NCBI GenBank assembly: GCA_024281145.1 | Contig: JAMXLN010000071.1 | Coordinates: 1-40,371, forward strand | Reading direction: 5' to 3' | Length of the DNA: 40,371 bases | Source of the DNA: Hyphomicrobiaceae bacterium | GTDB taxonomy: Bacteria; Pseudomonadota; Alphaproteobacteria; Rhizobiales; Hyphomicrobiaceae | In this document: positions 1-9,931 of the stretch, in pieces | Position numbering within the stretch: the first letter of the stretch is position 1 | Layout: each line of letters starts with the position of its first letter | Made by a program: the position numbers and the translations under genes | Notes under the pieces: model-generated | The model's input: the letters and a program-made list of their open reading frames with translations, nothing else | The model's database searches: none | Told to the model about the DNA's origin: nothing

Positions 1-1002
1 GCCGCGGAGGACCGGCGCCGTGCCGAGGCCAAGGCGGCGGAGGACGCTCGCAAGGCCGAGGTGGCACGCAAGGCGGCCGAAGCCAAGAAGGCTCAGGAGG
101 CGCGCGCCGCATCCGAGGCGGCCAAGAAGGCTGAAGAGGCTCATCGCCGTGCCGAGGCCAAGGCGGCGGAGGAGGCCCGCAAGGCCGAGGTGGCACGCAC
201 GGCGGCCGAAGCCAAGAAGGCTCAGGAGGCGCGCGCGGCATCTGAGGCGGCCAAGAGGGCCGAAGAGGCTCGGCGCCGAGCCGAGGCCAAGGCGGCGGAG
301 GACGCCCGCAAGGCCGAGGCGGCACGCCAGGCGGCCGAGGCTAAGAAGGCCGAGGAGGAGCGCCAATCGGCTGACGCTCGCAAAGCCGCGGAAGCCAGGG
401 CGGCCAAGAGGACGGCGCAAGTCGAGGCGGAGAAGACGGCCCAGGAGGCCCGCATGGCAGAACGCGCCAAACGGGCAGCCGAGGCCAAGAAGGCCGCCGA
501 GGATGCGCGCCAGCGTGGCGCAGAAGCCAAGCGGCTCGCCGACCAGAAGGCGAAGGATGCTGCCGAACGCCGATCGGCTGACAAGGAGATGGCAAAGATG
601 GCCACCGTTCAACCGCGGGGCCAAATTGCGCAAGGGCCGTCGTCGGAACACTCCCAGAGCGAGGCCGGCAAAGCTGGGAAGACCGAACCCAGAAACGAGG
701 CCAGCACGCCGAAAACGGTGGAAGTGGCCAAGACGCCACCCGCTGGCCGTCAAGGCGAGCCCGGGCACGTGCACGGCACAGCCCGATCACGCAGCTGCGA
801 GACGGCAGGTACGGCCGTCGAGCTGCCGGGTTGGTATGTGGTCAAGAAGGGCGACACCCTCTGGAGCATCGCGGAACGGCATTATGGCGCCGGCCGACGC
901 TACAACCGCATCTACGCGGCCAATCGACGTCGCATCCGCAGCGCGCATTGGATCGAGCCGTGCCAACGGGTCTATCTGCCACGCCCTCGGCGGCGCATCT
1001 AA
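1..1002 (+). CDS. Ala/Lys/Glu-rich repeat (TolA-like helical) protein with C-terminal LysM domain, 5' truncated by window edge
   Basis: Frame 1 is open from base 1 to the stop at 1000-1002. Repeated AEAKKAxEARxAxEAAKxAEEA segments are followed by a LysM motif (GWYVVKKGDTLWSIAERHYGAGRRYNRIYAANRRRI...IEPCQRVYLP). Confidence 0.85.
   Translation, partial: AAEDRRRAEAKAAEDARKAEVARKAAEAKKAQEARAASEAAKKAEEAHRRAEAKAAEEARKAEVARTAAEAKKAQEARAASEAAKRAEEARRRAEAKAAEDARKAEAARQAAEAKKAEEERQSADARKAAEARAAKRTAQVEAEKTAQEARMAERAKRAAEAKKAAEDARQRGAEAKRLADQKAKDAAERRSADKEMAKMATVQPRGQIAQGPSSEHSQSEAGKAGKTEPRNEASTPKTVEVAKTPPAGRQGEPGHVHGTARSRSCETAGTAVELPGWYVVKKGDTLWSIAERHYGAGRRYNRIYAANRRRIRSAHWIEPCQRVYLPRPRRRI
16..402 (+). 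repeat. In-frame tandem repeat, ~129 bp (43 aa) period, about 3 copies
   Basis: 'cgccg(t/a)gccgaggccaaggcggcggagga' recurs at 16, 145 and 274, exactly 129 bp apart; the third copy is more diverged. Confidence 0.85.
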
Positions 1003-1092
1003 CCCACTGCCGGCCCACCCGAAGCAAACCTGCGGGCGGGCTTGTCCAGGAGCGCATCGACAACCACGGCCGCCAAGGCTAAAGGCACCCCC

Positions 1093-3093
1093 ATGCAACG
1101 TATCCATGGCGTGCCCGCCCAAAACCTCCTTGCGCGCACTGCCCAACGCCTTTCCCCCAAGGCGTCACAATTGCGCGTCGCACGCGGACTAGCGCCCTAC
1201 GTTTGGCCCTCTGACCGACCCGACTTGCAAGCCACCGTTGCCGTTTCCCTGGGGCTAATGCTGCTGGCCAAACTCGTAACCGTTGCAATGCCGTTCACGT
1301 TCAAGTGGGCCACGGACGCGCTGGTGGCGGCGGCTGGTGGGGCTGTTCCCGCCGACCAATCCGTCAAGTGGCTCGTCGGCGCACCCGTGCTGGCGACGCT
1401 CCTCTACGGCCTCTCCCGCGTCGCCATGAGCCTGCTCGTACAGGCGCGCGAAGGCATGTTCGCAAAGGTTGCCCTGCACGCCGTGCGCAAGCTGGCGCTC
1501 ACCACCTTCGAGCATATGCACCGCCTCTCACTGCGCTTTCACTTGGAACGCAAGACCGGCGGGCTCACGCGCGTGTTGGAGCGCGGTCGCGCGGGCATCG
1601 AGAACATCACGCGCATGACGCTGATGACATTTGTGCCGACCATCGTGGAGTTCGCGCTGGTGTTAGCCGTGCTGATGTTTGAGTTCGACTGGCGCTACGC
1701 CCTGGCCGTGGTGGTGATGATTTCGCTTTACCTGTGGTTCACGGTGCGCGCGACGGACTGGCGGATCAAGATCCGCCGCACCATGAACGAAAGCGACAGC
1801 GAAGCCAACACCAAGGCCATCGACAGCCTCCTCAACTACGAAACGGTAAAATACTTCGGCGCCGAGGAGCGGGAAGCCAAGCGCTACGATCGAACAATGG
1901 CTGTCTATCAGGAAGCCAGCGTCAAGAGTTACACCTCCCTCGCACTGCTCAACGCGGGACAGGCCGCCATCTTCACGCTGGCACTCACCGTCTGCATGGT
2001 GATGGCCGGACTGGACATTGCTGCCGGGAGCAAGACCGTCGGTCATTTCGTAATGGTCAACGCGCTGATGCTGCAGCTCTTCATCCCCCTTAATTTCATG
2101 GGCATGGTTTACCGCGAGATCAAGCAGTCGCTCACCGACATCGAGCGCATGATGGACGTACTGGCCGAGAGCCCGGAGGTCGCAGACCGCCCGGACGCGG
2201 TGCCACTCGTAGTGTCCGCAGGCAAGATCCGTTTCGAGAACGTAAAATTCTGCTATGAGCCCGAGCGGCTGATCCTCGATGGCCTGTCACTCGAGGTACC
2301 GGCGGGCAAGATGGTGGCGATCGTCGGTCCTTCCGGGGCCGGCAAGTCGACCGTCTCGCGTATCCTCCTGCGCTTTTACGATGTAGCCGGGGGGCGCGTC
2401 ACGATCGATGGACAGGACATCCGTCAGGTCACACAGCTGTCGTTGCGGGCGGCCTTGGGCGTGGTGCCGCAGGATACCGTGCTGTTCAATGACACCATTC
2501 TCTACAACATTCGCTACGGTCGCCCGGATGCGGCCGACGAGGAGGTACACGAGGCCGCGCGCCTGGCACAGATCGACAGCTTCATCCGCGCGCTGCCCCA
2601 GGGCTACAGTACGATGGTGGGCGAGCGCGGGCTCAAGCTGTCGGGCGGCGAGAAGCAGCGTGTCGCGATCGCACGGACGATCCTCAAGGGGCCGCCAATC
2701 CTTCTCCTTGATGAGGCAACCAGTGCCCTCGACAGCCACACCGAAAAAGAAATCCAGGACGCACTTGATCGGATCGCGCGCACGCGCACGACGCTTGTCA
2801 TCGCTCACCGGCTTTCAACAATCGTCGGCGCCGACAATATTCTAGTGCTGGACGCAGGCCGGCTGGTAGAGCAAGGCACGCATACGGAGCTGCTCGCAAA
2901 AGGCGGGCTTTACGCTAGCCTCTGGAACCGCCAGCGACAGGCTGAGAAGGCGCGCGAGGTGCTGGCCGAGGCGTTGGCCGGGGAAGACCAGCGCATTATG
3001 GACGGACGGATCGCCTCTGCGAGCGGCGATCTCGGGCCCAACCCTACCCTGGCAGCCCCTGCCCCGGCCGAGGGATTGCCATCGGCAACCTGA
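1093..3093 (+). CDS. Atm1/HMT-type ABC exporter, fused permease-ATPase
   Basis: The ORF opens at 1042; ATG at 1093 is a plausible start. Walker A GPSGAGKST, signature LSGGEKQR, Walker B ILLLDEATSALD, and Atm1-like segment DSLLNYETVKYFGAEERE. Confidence 0.9.
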   Translation: MQRIHGVPAQNLLARTAQRLSPKASQLRVARGLAPYVWPSDRPDLQATVAVSLGLMLLAKLVTVAMPFTFKWATDALVAAAGGAVPADQSVKWLVGAPVLATLLYGLSRVAMSLLVQAREGMFAKVALHAVRKLALTTFEHMHRLSLRFHLERKTGGLTRVLERGRAGIENITRMTLMTFVPTIVEFALVLAVLMFEFDWRYALAVVVMISLYLWFTVRATDWRIKIRRTMNESDSEANTKAIDSLLNYETVKYFGAEEREAKRYDRTMAVYQEASVKSYTSLALLNAGQAAIFTLALTVCMVMAGLDIAAGSKTVGHFVMVNALMLQLFIPLNFMGMVYREIKQSLTDIERMMDVLAESPEVADRPDAVPLVVSAGKIRFENVKFCYEPERLILDGLSLEVPAGKMVAIVGPSGAGKSTVSRILLRFYDVAGGRVTIDGQDIRQVTQLSLRAALGVVPQDTVLFNDTILYNIRYGRPDAADEEVHEAARLAQIDSFIRALPQGYSTMVGERGLKLSGGEKQRVAIARTILKGPPILLLDEATSALDSHTEKEIQDALDRIARTRTTLVIAHRLSTIVGADNILVLDAGRLVEQGTHTELLAKGGLYASLWNRQRQAEKAREVLAEALAGEDQRIMDGRIASASGDLGPNPTLAAPAPAEGLPSAT

Positions 3094-3256
3094 GATCCAA
3101 TTGCCAGGCGGGGCAAGCGCGAGCATTCTGGGGCGCCACTCGGTCTAACCGCACGTGAGGGGGCATCTTTCTCATGCCGCCCCCTGCGGGGACAGTGGTG
3201 CAGTTGGGCGGTCAATGGAGCGCCGTGAGGGCGGCGGGCGGTAGCGTGCGACGACG

Positions 3257-3979
3257 ATGACGCGGCAGCAGATCTTGGAGCAGCTCGACCGGTTTGCGGG
3301 GCATGCGGCCAATTTTGCCCGACGCGGATGGCACTTCCTCGTGCCTCTGCTCGTTGCCGGCTGGAGTGTTATCCGGCCGGTGCTGCGCGGTGCGATCGAG
3401 GTTCTCGTTGCCCTTATCATCGTCTTCGAGGAATGGGGCTGGCGACCGCTGGCGGACCTGCTCGGCCGGCTGGCACGGTGGCGTCCTTGGGCCATCGTCG
3501 AGGCCGCCATCATCCGGCTGCCGCCCTACGCAGCCTTTGTCATCTTTATCCTGCCGACGGCGCTCCTCCTGCCGCTCAAATTTTTAGCCCTTTTCCTCAT
3601 CGCCCGGGGGCAGATTTTCCTGGCGACCCTGCTGTTCATTGCCGCCAAGGTGGTGGCCACGGCGCTCATCGCCCGGCTCTACATATTGACGGAGCCGGCG
3701 CTCATGCAGATCGGCTGGTTCGCCTGGGGCCATGACACCTTCATGCCCTGGAAAGAGGCGCTAACGGCCCGCGTGCGCTCCTCCTGGGTGTGGCGCGAGG
3801 GCCGCCTCTTCAAGCAGCGCGCCAAACGCGCCATCGCTGTGCAGGCGCACCGGTGGCAGCCCGCGATCCAGGTCTTAAAACCCACGCTGGCAGCCAGCCT
3901 GGCAGGCCTGCGCGCCCACGCTAGGCAGTTCGGTGCCCTGGTCAAGGAGCGCTGGACAACGCTGCGGTCAAACCTTTAG
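3257..3979 (+). CDS. uncharacterised membrane protein
   Basis: 240-aa ORF with hydrophobic segments (FLVPLLVAGWSVI, FVIFILPTALLLPLKFLALFLIA, IFLATLLFIAAKVVATALIA) and a basic C-terminus, co-directional with the ABC gene. Confidence 0.7.
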   Translation: MTRQQILEQLDRFAGHAANFARRGWHFLVPLLVAGWSVIRPVLRGAIEVLVALIIVFEEWGWRPLADLLGRLARWRPWAIVEAAIIRLPPYAAFVIFILPTALLLPLKFLALFLIARGQIFLATLLFIAAKVVATALIARLYILTEPALMQIGWFAWGHDTFMPWKEALTARVRSSWVWREGRLFKQRAKRAIAVQAHRWQPAIQVLKPTLAASLAGLRAHARQFGALVKERWTTLRSNL

Positions 3980-4184
3980 CCGCCGGCGATCGTCCTTCTC
4001 AGGGCGCGTTGGCTGGCCACGCCTTGCGATGGCCGGGTGAAGAGCAAATCCACGAGCCCCGTCGCCGTGGCGACGACCCCGACACACCCCGCTGCCTCGA
4101 GTTGCCCGAGTGGGGGAGACGCACACACGGCCTTGCATTGCGAGGCGCATGAGGTGAATTGGGCGGCGTTCCCGGACGCGCGTA

Positions 4185-5405
4185 TCAATCCAGCATGTGG
4201 CTCACCCTGCCATCGGCGAGCTTGGGCTCAAACCAGGTCGACTTGGGCGGCATGATGTCGCCAGCGTCGGACACGGCAATGAGGTCGTCCATGGCCGTTG
4301 GGCAGAGGGCGAAGGCGACCGCCACCTCCCCGGAGTTGACGCGCCGCTCGAGCTCGCCCAATCCGCGGCCGCCGCCAACGAAGTCGATGCGCTTGTCGGT
4401 GCGCGGATCGCTGACGCCAAGGATTGGCTCGATCAAATTTTTGGTGAGCAGTGTGATCGGCAGCCGCCCGATTGGATCGGCAGCGCGGCTGAGGTCGGGC
4501 AGCAGCTTGAGTTGATACCAGCGCCCCGCAAGGAACATCCCAACTTCTGCGGCAGCGGCGGGCCGCACGGCGGACGGCGAAGGCATCACCGAGTAGCGGC
4601 TGGCGATCTCTGCGAGCAGCCGCTCGGGCGTTCGGCCATTGAGATCACGGATGACGCGGTTGTAATCGAGTATTGTCATTTCGTGGTGAGGAAAAATTAC
4701 ACTCAAAAAATAACTGTGCGATCCCCCGTGACCACGCGCGACCGCCACGCGCTGGGCCGCTGCCGAGCGGTGGTGACCGTCGGCAATGTAGAGGGCGGGC
4801 AACGCGTCGAACTTTGCCGTCAAATCGTCGATGACGGCCGCATCGTTGAGCACCCACAGTTCGTGGGTCACGTCGTCGTCGGCGGTAACCGCAACGTCCG
4901 GGTCGCGCTCAGTGGCGCGCTTCAGAGCGCGATCGATCTCCGGAGCGTGTGGGTAGGCCATCATCACCGGGCCGGTCTGAGCGTTGAGAGCCTCGATCTG
5001 CTTGACGCGATCGGTCTCCTTCACCGGCGTGGTAAGTTCGTGTTTCTTGATGCGATCCGAGGCATAGGCGGCGAGCGAGGCGACGCAGGCGATGCCGGTT
5101 TGACGCCCGCTCGTTGAAGCAGCGCGGTAGGCATAGAAGTAGGGGTTGGCGTCGCGCATCAGGATGCCCTCCCGACGCATGCGCCCCAGGTTTTCAGCCG
5201 CGGTGGCGTAGACGACTTGCGCGTAGGGATCGGTGCCATCGGGCAAGTCGATCTCGGCCTTGGAGATGTGCAGGAAGCTCCAGGGCTTGCCCTTGACCCG
5301 CTCGCGCGCTTCTGCGCTCGAGAGCACATCATAGGGGGGAGCGATCACGTCCCGGGCACGGGTCGGCACGGGACGAAGCGCACGAAATGGGCGGATGAGC
5401 GTCAT
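4185..5405 (-). CDS. DUF1015 family protein
   Basis: MTLIRPFRALRP...ARDVIAPPYDVLS...YIADGHHRSAAAQRVA...FPHHEMTILDYNRVI pattern of the family. Start taken at 5405; the ORF extends to 5471. Confidence 0.85.
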   Translation of the reverse strand: MTLIRPFRALRPVPTRARDVIAPPYDVLSSAEARERVKGKPWSFLHISKAEIDLPDGTDPYAQVVYATAAENLGRMRREGILMRDANPYFYAYRAASTSGRQTGIACVASLAAYASDRIKKHELTTPVKETDRVKQIEALNAQTGPVMMAYPHAPEIDRALKRATERDPDVAVTADDDVTHELWVLNDAAVIDDLTAKFDALPALYIADGHHRSAAAQRVAVARGHGGSHSYFLSVIFPHHEMTILDYNRVIRDLNGRTPERLLAEIASRYSVMPSPSAVRPAAAAEVGMFLAGRWYQLKLLPDLSRAADPIGRLPITLLTKNLIEPILGVSDPRTDKRIDFVGGGRGLGELERRVNSGEVAVAFALCPTAMDDLIAVSDAGDIMPPKSTWFEPKLADGRVSHMLD

Positions 5406-5489
5406 GTTGAGCTCCCGGTCTTGTTGTGCCGCCCCCTTTAGTGGCACAACGGGCCGCTTGCAACGTCCCAACCACAGGGCCCCCGGCAG

Positions 5490-6026
5490 TTAGCCACTAT
5501 GCTGCGCGGCGCGGGCAATCGCCTCGCGGAGCAATTGCCTGGCCTCCTCCGCGTCTCCCCAACCGCCCGTCTTGACCCACTTGCCGGGCTCCAGATCCTT
5601 GTAGTGCGCGAAGAAGTGCTGCACCTGTTCCAGCGTGATGCGCGGCAGGTCGGTGTAGTTGGCGACGTGCTCGTAGCGTTTGGTGAGCTTTGGGGTCGGG
5701 ACGGCGAGGATCTTCTCGTCGCGACCGGCGTCATCCACCATCTTGAGCACCCCGATGGGCCGGACGTTGATGACGGCGCCGGGCACGATCGGGCGCGTGT
5801 TGGCCACGAGCACATCGATCGGGTCGCCGTCTTCCGACAGGGTGTGGGGCACGAAACCATAGTTGCCGGGATAGCGCATGGGCGTGTGCAGGAAGCGATC
5901 CACGACGAGAGTGCCAGCGGCCTTGTCGAGTTCGTATTTGATGGGCTCGCCGCCGATCGGCACTTCCACGATGACGTTCACGTCCTGCGGTGGATCGGCG
6001 CCCACAGCGATAGCATCGATGCGCAT
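5490..6026 (-). CDS. ppa: inorganic pyrophosphatase
   Basis: [56 protein letters not shown] is a typical family I PPase. Confidence 0.95.
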   Translation of the reverse strand: MRIDAIAVGADPPQDVNVIVEVPIGGEPIKYELDKAAGTLVVDRFLHTPMRYPGNYGFVPHTLSEDGDPIDVLVANTRPIVPGAVINVRPIGVLKMVDDAGRDEKILAVPTPKLTKRYEHVANYTDLPRITLEQVQHFFAHYKDLEPGKWVKTGGWGDAEEARQLLREAIARAAQHSG

Positions 6027-6103
6027 GGCGTATCCTTTGTGAAAAGCGTCTTGCAGAGCCACATCAGTTGAATTGCTGCTGCCCCAAGGCATAACTGATA
6101 CCG

Positions 6104-7039
6104 ATGACGTGTCCTCGGGATGAGAGAGCTATTGTTATCGCGGGGCCCACGGCCAGCGGCAAGTCTAGGCTTGCCCTGGCGTTGGCCGAGCGGTGCGCCG
6201 GCGTGGTGATTAACGCCGACAGCATGCAGGTTTATCGTGAGCTGAGCATCCTGACAGCGCGACCGACGGCCCAGGAGGAGGCGCGGGCGCCACATGCCCT
6301 ATATGGCTTTGTCAGCGGAGCGGAGGGGTATTCGGCCGGACGCTATGCGGCCGATGCGGCACGCGCCATTGCCGAGGCCCGCTCGGGCGGACGCGTGCCC
6401 ATTGTTGTCGGCGGGACGGGGCTCTACTTCAAGGCACTGCTCGACGGGCTCTCGCCCGTCCCGCCAATCCTACCCGACATACGGGCGCATTGGCGCGGGC
6501 AGGCTCTCAAGCTGCCGGCAGCCGAGCTCTACGCCATCTTGGCGCGCCGCGACCCCGTCACGGCAGCGCGGTTGATGCCCACCGACCCGCAGCGCATCGT
6601 GCGCGCGCTCGAGGTTCTGGACAGCACCGGGTGGTCGCTCGCCGAGTGGCAGCGCACGCCGGGCGAGCCCGTGCTGGTCGAGCGCGAAACGGTTCGATTG
6701 CTGGTGCTGCCGGATCGGCGCACGCACGCAGCCGCCATCGACGCGCGCTTTGATGCCATGTTGGCCGCCGGTGCGCTCGAGGAAGTGCGCCGCCTGCTGG
6801 CGCTGGGCCTCTCCGATGAGCTGCCGATCATGCGCGCCCTCGGGGTGGCCCCCCTGGCAGCCGCAATCGCTGGCAAGCTCGCACTGGGCGAAGCCGTGGC
6901 GCGTGCCAAGGCGGAGACGCGGCAATTCTCAAAGCGCCAGGGCACTTGGTATCGGCGCAATATGATTACGTGGCGACCGATTTTTGCGCAACAAATGAAA
7001 AATTCAGAAGCCATAGACTTATCGTTTATTGGCGCTTAG
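6104..7039 (+). CDS. miaA: tRNA dimethylallyltransferase
   Basis: [62 protein letters not shown]. Confidence 0.95.
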   Translation: MTCPRDERAIVIAGPTASGKSRLALALAERCAGVVINADSMQVYRELSILTARPTAQEEARAPHALYGFVSGAEGYSAGRYAADAARAIAEARSGGRVPIVVGGTGLYFKALLDGLSPVPPILPDIRAHWRGQALKLPAAELYAILARRDPVTAARLMPTDPQRIVRALEVLDSTGWSLAEWQRTPGEPVLVERETVRLLVLPDRRTHAAAIDARFDAMLAAGALEEVRRLLALGLSDELPIMRALGVAPLAAAIAGKLALGEAVARAKAETRQFSKRQGTWYRRNMITWRPIFAQQMKNSEAIDLSFIGA

Positions 7040-7111
7040 GCATTGACCCTGCACCATCGCGCCGATAGGGTCCCGCAGCCCAGTGGCGGGCGCAAGGGAG
7101 TGCATTTAGCC

Positions 7112-8884
7112 ATGGCACTGAACATGACGGGCGCCGAGATGGTCATCCGCGCCCTGGCCGATCAGGGGGTTGAGCACATCTTCGGCTATCCCGGCGGCGC
7201 CGTGCTGCCGATTTACGACGAGCTCTTCCAGCAGGAAAAGGTCAAGCACGTGCTTGTGCGTCAAGAGGGTGGCGCCGTGCATGCTGCAGAAGGTTACGCC
7301 CGCTCGACCGGCAAGGTCGGCGTGGTGCTCGTGACCTCTGGCCCCGGTGCCACCAACGCGGTCACCGGCCTCACCGATGCGCTGATGGATTCCATTCCGG
7401 TCGTGTGCATCACCGGACAAGTGCCAACGCACCTGATCGGCAACGATGCCTTCCAGGAGTGTGACACCGTGGGCATCACTCGCCCTTGCACAAAGCACAA
7501 CTGGCTGGTGAAGAATGTGGCGGATCTGGCGCGCGTCCTGCACGAAGCGTTTTACGTCGCCCGCACGGGCCGCCCGGGTCCAGTTGTCGTCGACATCCCG
7601 AAGGACGTGCAGTTTGCCACGGGCACCTACACCGGCCCCAAGGACGTCCGCCACAAAACCTACCAGCCGCGGGTCAAGGGTGATGCCAACGCCATCGCCC
7701 GCGCCGTGCAGCTTATGAGCCACGCGCGCAGGCCCGTGCTCTACACCGGCGGCGGTGTCGTCAACTCGGGCCGCAAGGCCAGTCAACTCCTGCGCGATCT
7801 GGTGCGGCTCACGGGCTTTCCCGTCACGTCCACGCTGATGGGCCTTGGTGCCTTTCCGGCATCGGGTAAGGAGTGGCTCGGCATGCTCGGCATGCATGGC
7901 ACTTACGAGGCCAACCTTGCTATGCACGACTGCGATGTCATGGTTTGCATTGGCGCGCGCTTCGACGACCGTATCACCGGGCGCACCGACCAGTTCTCAC
8001 CGCGGTCCAAGAAAATCCACATCGACATCGACCCCTCCTCGATCAACAAGAATGTCAAAGTGGACGTGCCGATTGTCGGTGACGTCGCCTACGTTTTGGA
8101 GGAGTTGATCCGCATCTGGAAAGCCAATGCGGCCACGGTCGACAAGACGGCGCTCAAATCCTGGTGGGGTCAGATCGACAAGTGGCGGGCTAAGAAATGC
8201 CTGAGCTACAAGAAGCTCGAAGACGTGATCATGCCCCAGTACGCCATCGAGCGTCTCTATGCGCTCACGCGCGATCGCGACGTCTACATCAGCACCGAGG
8301 TCGGGCAGCATCAGATGTGGGCAGCGCAGTTCTTCCGGTTCGAGGAGCCCAACCGTTGGGTGACCTCCGGGGGCTTGGGCACCATGGGCTACGGCTTGCC
8401 TGCCGCCATTGGTACACAAATAGCGCATCCGAAAGCGACGGTGATCGACATCGCCGGCGATGCCTCAATCCTCATGAACATCCAGGAGATGTCGACGGCG
8501 GTGCAGTTCCGTCTGCCGGTAAAGGCGTTCATCCTCAACAATCAGTACATGGGCATGGTGCGGCAATGGCAGCAGCTGTTGCACGGCAACCGCATCTCGC
8601 ACAGCTACACCGATTCGCTGCCCGACTTTGTCAAACTGGCCGAGGCCTACGGCGGCATCGGCATGATGTGCAACAAGCCCGCCGACCTCGATGATGCGAT
8701 CCTGGCCATGCTTAATGCCCCCCCTGACAAGCCGGTGCTTTTCGACTGTCGCGTTGCCGCCCTCGCCAACTGCTTCCCCATGATCCCCTCGGGCAAAGCC
8801 CACAATGAGATGCTGCTGGGCGAGGAGGTGAGCGAGGAGGAGATCAACAAGGCGATCGGAAAGGAAGGCAAGGTGCTGGTGTGA
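7112..8884 (+). CDS. ilvB: acetolactate synthase large subunit
   Basis: TGAEMVIRALADQGVEHIFGYPGGAVLPIYDEL; TPP-binding region GDASILMNIQEM...NNQYMGMVRQWQQ. ATG at 7112 lies downstream of aagggag. Confidence 0.95.
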   Translation: MALNMTGAEMVIRALADQGVEHIFGYPGGAVLPIYDELFQQEKVKHVLVRQEGGAVHAAEGYARSTGKVGVVLVTSGPGATNAVTGLTDALMDSIPVVCITGQVPTHLIGNDAFQECDTVGITRPCTKHNWLVKNVADLARVLHEAFYVARTGRPGPVVVDIPKDVQFATGTYTGPKDVRHKTYQPRVKGDANAIARAVQLMSHARRPVLYTGGGVVNSGRKASQLLRDLVRLTGFPVTSTLMGLGAFPASGKEWLGMLGMHGTYEANLAMHDCDVMVCIGARFDDRITGRTDQFSPRSKKIHIDIDPSSINKNVKVDVPIVGDVAYVLEELIRIWKANAATVDKTALKSWWGQIDKWRAKKCLSYKKLEDVIMPQYAIERLYALTRDRDVYISTEVGQHQMWAAQFFRFEEPNRWVTSGGLGTMGYGLPAAIGTQIAHPKATVIDIAGDASILMNIQEMSTAVQFRLPVKAFILNNQYMGMVRQWQQLLHGNRISHSYTDSLPDFVKLAEAYGGIGMMCNKPADLDDAILAMLNAPPDKPVLFDCRVAALANCFPMIPSGKAHNEMLLGEEVSEEEINKAIGKEGKVLV

Positions 8885-8991
8885 TCCCGAGCAAGCAAGA
8901 CTGCAAACCCCAGCAGGTATCCAAGCGCCCGAGGGTGAGCGCTAGCCGGCGTGGCGAGCGCTCACCAGAGGCATCGTAAAGAGCAAACCGA

Positions 8992-9540
8992 ATGCCCAAC
9001 AGCCAACCCGGTTCTGCCTATTTTCTCGATGAGCGTAGGCAGACGCCCGAGACGCATACTTTGTCAATTCTGGTCGACAACGAGCCGGGCGTATTGGCGC
9101 GCATCGCCGGGCTGTTCTCGGGTCGCGGCTATAACATTGATAGTCTGACGGTGTCCGAGACGGAGCACGAGAAGCACCTGTCGCGCTTCACGATCGTCAC
9201 CACCGGCACACCAATGGTCCTGGGACAGATCAAGAACCAACTCGAACGGCTGGTCAACGTACATCGCGTGGTCGATCTGACGGTGGCCGGTGAGCCCTTG
9301 GAGAGGGAGCTCGCGCTTATCAAGGTTGTGGGGACTGGCGAGAAGCGCATCGAAGCCTTGCGGCTCGCTGGCATCTTTCGCGCCAGCGTGATCGACGCCT
9401 CCACGGAGCATTTCGTGTTCGAGATCACCGGACGCAGCTCTAAGATCGAGCAGTTCATCTCAATCATGACGGAACTTGGCCTGGCCGAGGTCTCGCGCAC
9501 CGGCATCGCCGCCATCGCGCGCGGGTCCAAGGGCATGTGA
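8992..9540 (+). CDS. ilvN: acetolactate synthase small subunit
   Basis: ACT domain THTLSILVDNEPGVLARIAGLFSGRGYNIDSLTVSETE; follows ilvB. Confidence 0.95.
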   Translation: MPNSQPGSAYFLDERRQTPETHTLSILVDNEPGVLARIAGLFSGRGYNIDSLTVSETEHEKHLSRFTIVTTGTPMVLGQIKNQLERLVNVHRVVDLTVAGEPLERELALIKVVGTGEKRIEALRLAGIFRASVIDASTEHFVFEITGRSSKIEQFISIMTELGLAEVSRTGIAAIARGSKGM

Positions 9541-9721
9541 CCAACGCATAACCCGGACGGGCGGGGCCACCCGCGTTCGTTGCGTCGGTCGCGAAGGGTC
9601 TTGAGTGCGAGCGTAGGCGGTGGCATAGCTCGCTGGGGTCGTCACATCCGTTCACACAAAGTGACTGGTTCGGTGTTGGCGCGGGCGCTATCTCCTCGGC
9701 CTTCGCAGAAGGGGGACAGCC

Positions 9722-9931
9722 ATGACCTACGAGAAGCTCGCGCTTTTGCGCGCGCTCGTTGCGCGGCCCAGTCGGGAAATTGCGCCCAGCGTTCAACCCA
9801 TGTTGGATGAGCTCTGCAAAGCCGGATACGTCATCGAGGACGCCGTGTCCGGGTGGACCGCGACGGCGGCGGGATGCCAGGTCGTGGAAAGCTTGCGCCC
9901 GCAAACGGTACGGGCGGAGAGGCGCAACTGA
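9722..9931 (+). CDS. small hypothetical protein, winged-helix-like
   Basis: 69-aa ORF with gaaggggga a few nt upstream of the ATG. Pattern MLDELCKAGYVIEDAVSGWTATAAG resembles a wHTH recognition helix and wing. Confidence 0.5.
   Translation: MTYEKLALLRALVARPSREIAPSVQPMLDELCKAGYVIEDAVSGWTATAAGCQVVESLRPQTVRAERRN

Noticed and set aside
20-1192. 390-aa plus-strand ORF, Arg/Pro-rich (MPRPRRRRTLARPRW...)
   Set aside because: Out-of-frame shadow of the 129-bp repeat in the LysM gene; composition is an artefact of GC-rich repeats.
4090-4120. Possible tRNA-like segment (ctcgagttgcccgagtggggga)
   Set aside because: No cloverleaf, TPsiC arm or acceptor stem could be assembled.
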